Shown here: positions 62,236 through 64,000 of the stretch, piece by piece
Position numbering within the stretch: position 1 is the stretch's first letter
How the letters are laid out: each line of letters opens with the position of its first letter
Assembly (NCBI GenBank): GCA_944320885.1
Contig: CALUJE010000014.1
Span: 1 to 64,000, forward strand
Origin: an uncultured Phocaeicola sp.
Lineage (GTDB): Bacteria; Bacteroidota; Bacteroidia; Bacteroidales; Bacteroidaceae
Direction: 5' to 3'
Length of the DNA stretch: 64,000 bases
Notes under the pieces: model-generated
What the model saw: the letters and a program-made list of their open reading frames with translations, nothing else
Databases searched by the model: none
What the model was told of the DNA's origin: nothing
Position numbers and translations under genes: made by a program

Positions 62236-63337
62236 AAATATCCCCACAGTTGTCTTTTACTTCGCTGAAAATTTCCCGGCACCGTTTCTCGCTTATTTTT
62301 ATTTTCTTGCCGACTTCTATCATGTCATCCAGAGATGGGTTTCCCTTACCGTTTACAGATGTGGCATGTTCTCCATTGTATCCTTCGGTACATAATGTGA
62401 GGTCGTATGCCGGAGCAAGTCTCCATTTCCATCTTCCTGCTTCGTTTTTGCAGCATACGAAGCTGAAATTCTTGCAATGATCATCCTTGTTGTCTGTAAG
62501 ATAATTGAAGATCATGCGTCTGTACATTTCTTCTACATCTCTGGAATCTTGAGTCAGGTATCCTGTCAGTGCCAGCAGATTGCTGTAGTCCAGAACCGGA
62601 TTTGAGAGAGACACACAAAGTAAACCTCCGGCAGTGACAGTGTGAATCCGTTCCCCTTCAGGTGATATGTCAAACCTTTTGGTTGCAAAATATTTACCGT
62701 TTATCAGCTTGAAATCGGGAACATGAATACCACAGCGTCTGGCCGTTTCATTATAGTGGAATTCCTGAAGTCCCATATCTGCAGGGTCGTATGTATGTCG
62801 GAATTTGATAATCCAGTGTCCGTCAGTATCCGTGAACAATGTTTTGGGTCTGCATCCACCACTGTTTCGGCTGTTGAACAGCAGCACATCAGCATCTTCT
62901 TCATTTTTTTCTTTCAGTACTTCCAGTGCCATTCGCTGAAGCTTGTCAAAGTCATGTATTTCATTCTTCTGTTCCAGTGTCGTTTCTGGTTCATAGGTGA
63001 GGGCACCCATTCCTCCGTTTCCCACAAGGCTCAGTCTGTCCAGCGATGACAGGTCCGTATCGTTGATACCTTTTTTCATCAATACTTTATGCAACAGATA
63101 ACGTCCGTATCCGTCGGGTAGAGAATCTTCAAACACCCCAAAATTTCCATAAAAAGGAGAAGGCTTGGCTATGAATATGCCGGGCCTCAGTGGTAGTTCC
63201 AAAGGCGAAACCGAAAATCCCTCGACAAGCCATTGCTTGTCATATTCAAATGTGCAGAGTCTGTTATCCGGTGTCAGTGACAGTTGTCCTACCATTGCTC
63301 CGTGAAACCTTACTGTCAGTTTTTCAATTTTGGTCAT
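62207..63337 (-). CDS. hipA: HipA-type serine/threonine kinase (single-chain)
   Basis: The 376-residue protein (an ATG two codons upstream is equally possible) has both parts of HipA in one chain. Subdomain 1 (about 5-115) contains PLELPLRPG and FEDSLPDGYGRYLL. The kinase core has the loop NSRNSGGCRPKTL near 157-169, Lys near 180 (WIIKF), the catalytic region TDNKDDHCKNFSF near 283-295 and the metal Asp in APAYDLT near 314. It is shorter than E. coli HipA (440) but lacks no key residue. It follows its hipB by 20 bp. It differs greatly from the hipST pair nearby and belongs to another HipA branch. Confidence 0.92.
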   Translation of the reverse strand: MTKIEKLTVRFHGAMVGQLSLTPDNRLCTFEYDKQWLVEGFSVSPLELPLRPGIFIAKPSPFYGNFGVFEDSLPDGYGRYLLHKVLMKKGINDTDLSSLDRLSLVGNGGMGALTYEPETTLEQKNEIHDFDKLQRMALEVLKEKNEEDADVLLFNSRNSGGCRPKTLFTDTDGHWIIKFRHTYDPADMGLQEFHYNETARRCGIHVPDFKLINGKYFATKRFDISPEGERIHTVTAGGLLCVSLSNPVLDYSNLLALTGYLTQDSRDVEEMYRRMIFNYLTDNKDDHCKNFSFVCCKNEAGRWKWRLAPAYDLTLCTEGYNGEHATSVNGKGNPSLDDMIEVGKKIKISEKRCREIFSEVKDNCGDIFRVHPGNTR

Positions 63338-63357
63338 CTTCATGATTTGTCGTGATG

Positions 63358-63699
63358 TTACTTGTAAGCCCTCTTCTTTTTGCTGTTCTTCCTGATTTGG
63401 GTGAGCTCTTCCATCGTATCATATTTAGGTTGCGCAAACAGGTTTCTGATTTCCGATACATATCCCAGGGCAATTGTCAGGGCAATCAGATTTTTCAGTG
63501 AAATCAGTCCTTTCTGTTCAAAACGTACGATGTTGCTTACGGCGATGCCGGCTTTGGTCGCCACTTCTTCGCGGGTGAGATTTTTTTCAATCCTTCTGCG
63601 ACGGAAGTCAGCAGCCATATCCATTGCAATATCATCCGGATTGTCCAGTGTAAAGCCATCCAAAACAGATAATATATGATTAGTATTGCTCGTTTCCAT
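63358..63699 (-). CDS. hipB: HipB-type helix-turn-helix antitoxin of the second hip module
   Basis: The 113-residue protein has an Xre-type helix-turn-helix in the middle: ADFRRRRIEKNLTREEVATKAGIAVSNIVRFEQKG (about 30-64). An N-terminal arm (residues 1-28) and a basic C-terminal tail (RKNSKKKRAYK) flank it. It is much longer than the HipB of the first module (67 residues) and not closely similar. It should repress the module and bind the HipA encoded 20 bp downstream. In the roughly 100 bp upstream I see no palindrome like those of the first module and no convincing -7 box. Confidence 0.85.
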   Translation of the reverse strand: METSNTNHILSVLDGFTLDNPDDIAMDMAADFRRRRIEKNLTREEVATKAGIAVSNIVRFEQKGLISLKNLIALTIALGYVSEIRNLFAQPKYDTMEELTQIRKNSKKKRAYK

Positions 63700-63806
63700 G
63701 CATCAATTGAGTAAATATTATCAGTTGTGAAGATACAAACATTCGTTCAAATCTCCAAATAACTACTTTACTACTTTTAGAATCGGTATACCAGTATGTG
63801 GAGGAA

Positions 63807-64000
63807 ATGAAGGAGTTAAAGGGAGTTATAAGGAGTTATGCCTGCATCGCAGGCTGGGAGTTAAAAGCCAATACTTCGTTCTTGTATCTAACTTCTTTAC
63901 CCCTTATATACTAAGAAAACTATTGGCTTGTAACTCCTTCTAACTCCTTCTTACTCCTTTACCTTCTTATATACAAAGCCATTGTCCTCTAACTCCCTCT
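63807..64000 (+). repeat. AACTCC-rich palindromic repeat, copy B (runs off window)
   Basis: On the plus strand this copy begins ATGAAGGAGTTAAAGGGAGT, contains GCCTGC-N3-GCAGGC (63839-63853) and GGGAGTTAAAAGCCAA, then AAAACTATTGGC, TAACTCC units and CTTTACCTTCT (to about 63967). The first 68 or so bases match copy A (read on the minus strand) with only about five differences. The middle is shorter than in copy A. After 63968 another CTAACTCC stretch begins and is cut by the window end. Confidence 0.8.

Noticed and set aside
63785..63792. GGTATACC upstream of the second hipB as a shared operator
   Set aside because: The half-sites are in the opposite order and overlap, which does not fit the TATACC-N6-GGTATA pattern. 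An 8 bp palindrome is expected by chance.
1..64000. tRNA or rRNA genes
   Set aside because: Reading both strands I found no cloverleaf-like or rRNA-like segment; every larger gap is accounted for by promoters, hairpins or repeats.

Overview
This window looks like a chromosomal segment of a gut Bacteroidales species, most likely Bacteroides or Phocaeicola. The evidence is five tandem SusC/SusD outer-membrane pairs, many lipoproteins with acidic residues just after the lipobox cysteine, promoter boxes of the Bacteroides type (-7 TAnnTTTG, weak -33 TTTG), and lineage-typical small genes (HU-like protein, smalltalk protein, T4-lysozyme-type amidase, DUF4248). I recognise no rRNA, tRNA, CRISPR array, integrase or transposase.

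Layout. (1) 1-8.4 kb, minus strand: a type I restriction-modification operon in the order lipoprotein, hsdR, hsdM, rhuM, a 142-residue unknown, hsdS (cut by the left edge). A perfect palindrome overlaps its probable -7 box. (2) 8.6-18.6 kb: two divergent secreted calcineurin-like phosphoesterases; the plus-strand one leads a SusC-SusD-BACON-lipoprotein operon. (3) 18.7-29.0 kb, plus: a subtilisin-like (S8) and a prolyl-oligopeptidase-like (S9) peptidase followed by SusC, SusD and two lipoproteins, which suggests peptide capture. (4) 29.1-35.4 kb, plus: a third SusC/SusD with a secreted esterase and a small secreted protein. (5) 35.4-36.5 kb, minus: amidase, smalltalk, HU-like triad. (6) 36.6-46.9 kb, minus: ECF sigma factor, FecR-type anti-sigma, SusC with an STN signalling domain, SusD, DUF4843 lipoprotein, PKD-like lipoprotein and a thioredoxin-like protein. 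This is a complete trans-envelope signalling locus without a carbohydrate-active enzyme. (7) 47.4-55.5 kb, minus: SusD and SusC plus a separate AT-richer pair encoding a heparinase II/III-like lyase and a GH88/GH105-type unsaturated glycuronyl hydrolase, a small polysaccharide utilisation locus for a uronic-acid polymer. (8) 55.6-60.0 kb: two lipoproteins (one probably a beta-propeller) convergent with a CbxX/SpoVK-type AAA ATPase that has a hairpin-rich leader. (9) 60.06-64 kb: an island with two HipA-kinase modules, a tripartite hipB-hipS-hipT operon (plus) and a two-gene hipB-hipA operon (minus). They are separated by a DUF4248 gene and bracketed by two inverted copies of an AACTCC-rich repeat.

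The most interesting parts are the hipBST module with three operator-like palindromes spaced exactly 41 bp apart, its enclosure with a second hip locus between inverted repeats, the peptidase-SusCD locus, and the lipoprotein/RhuM-containing restriction operon. All functions are inferred from sequence alone. Promoters and terminators were found by eye.
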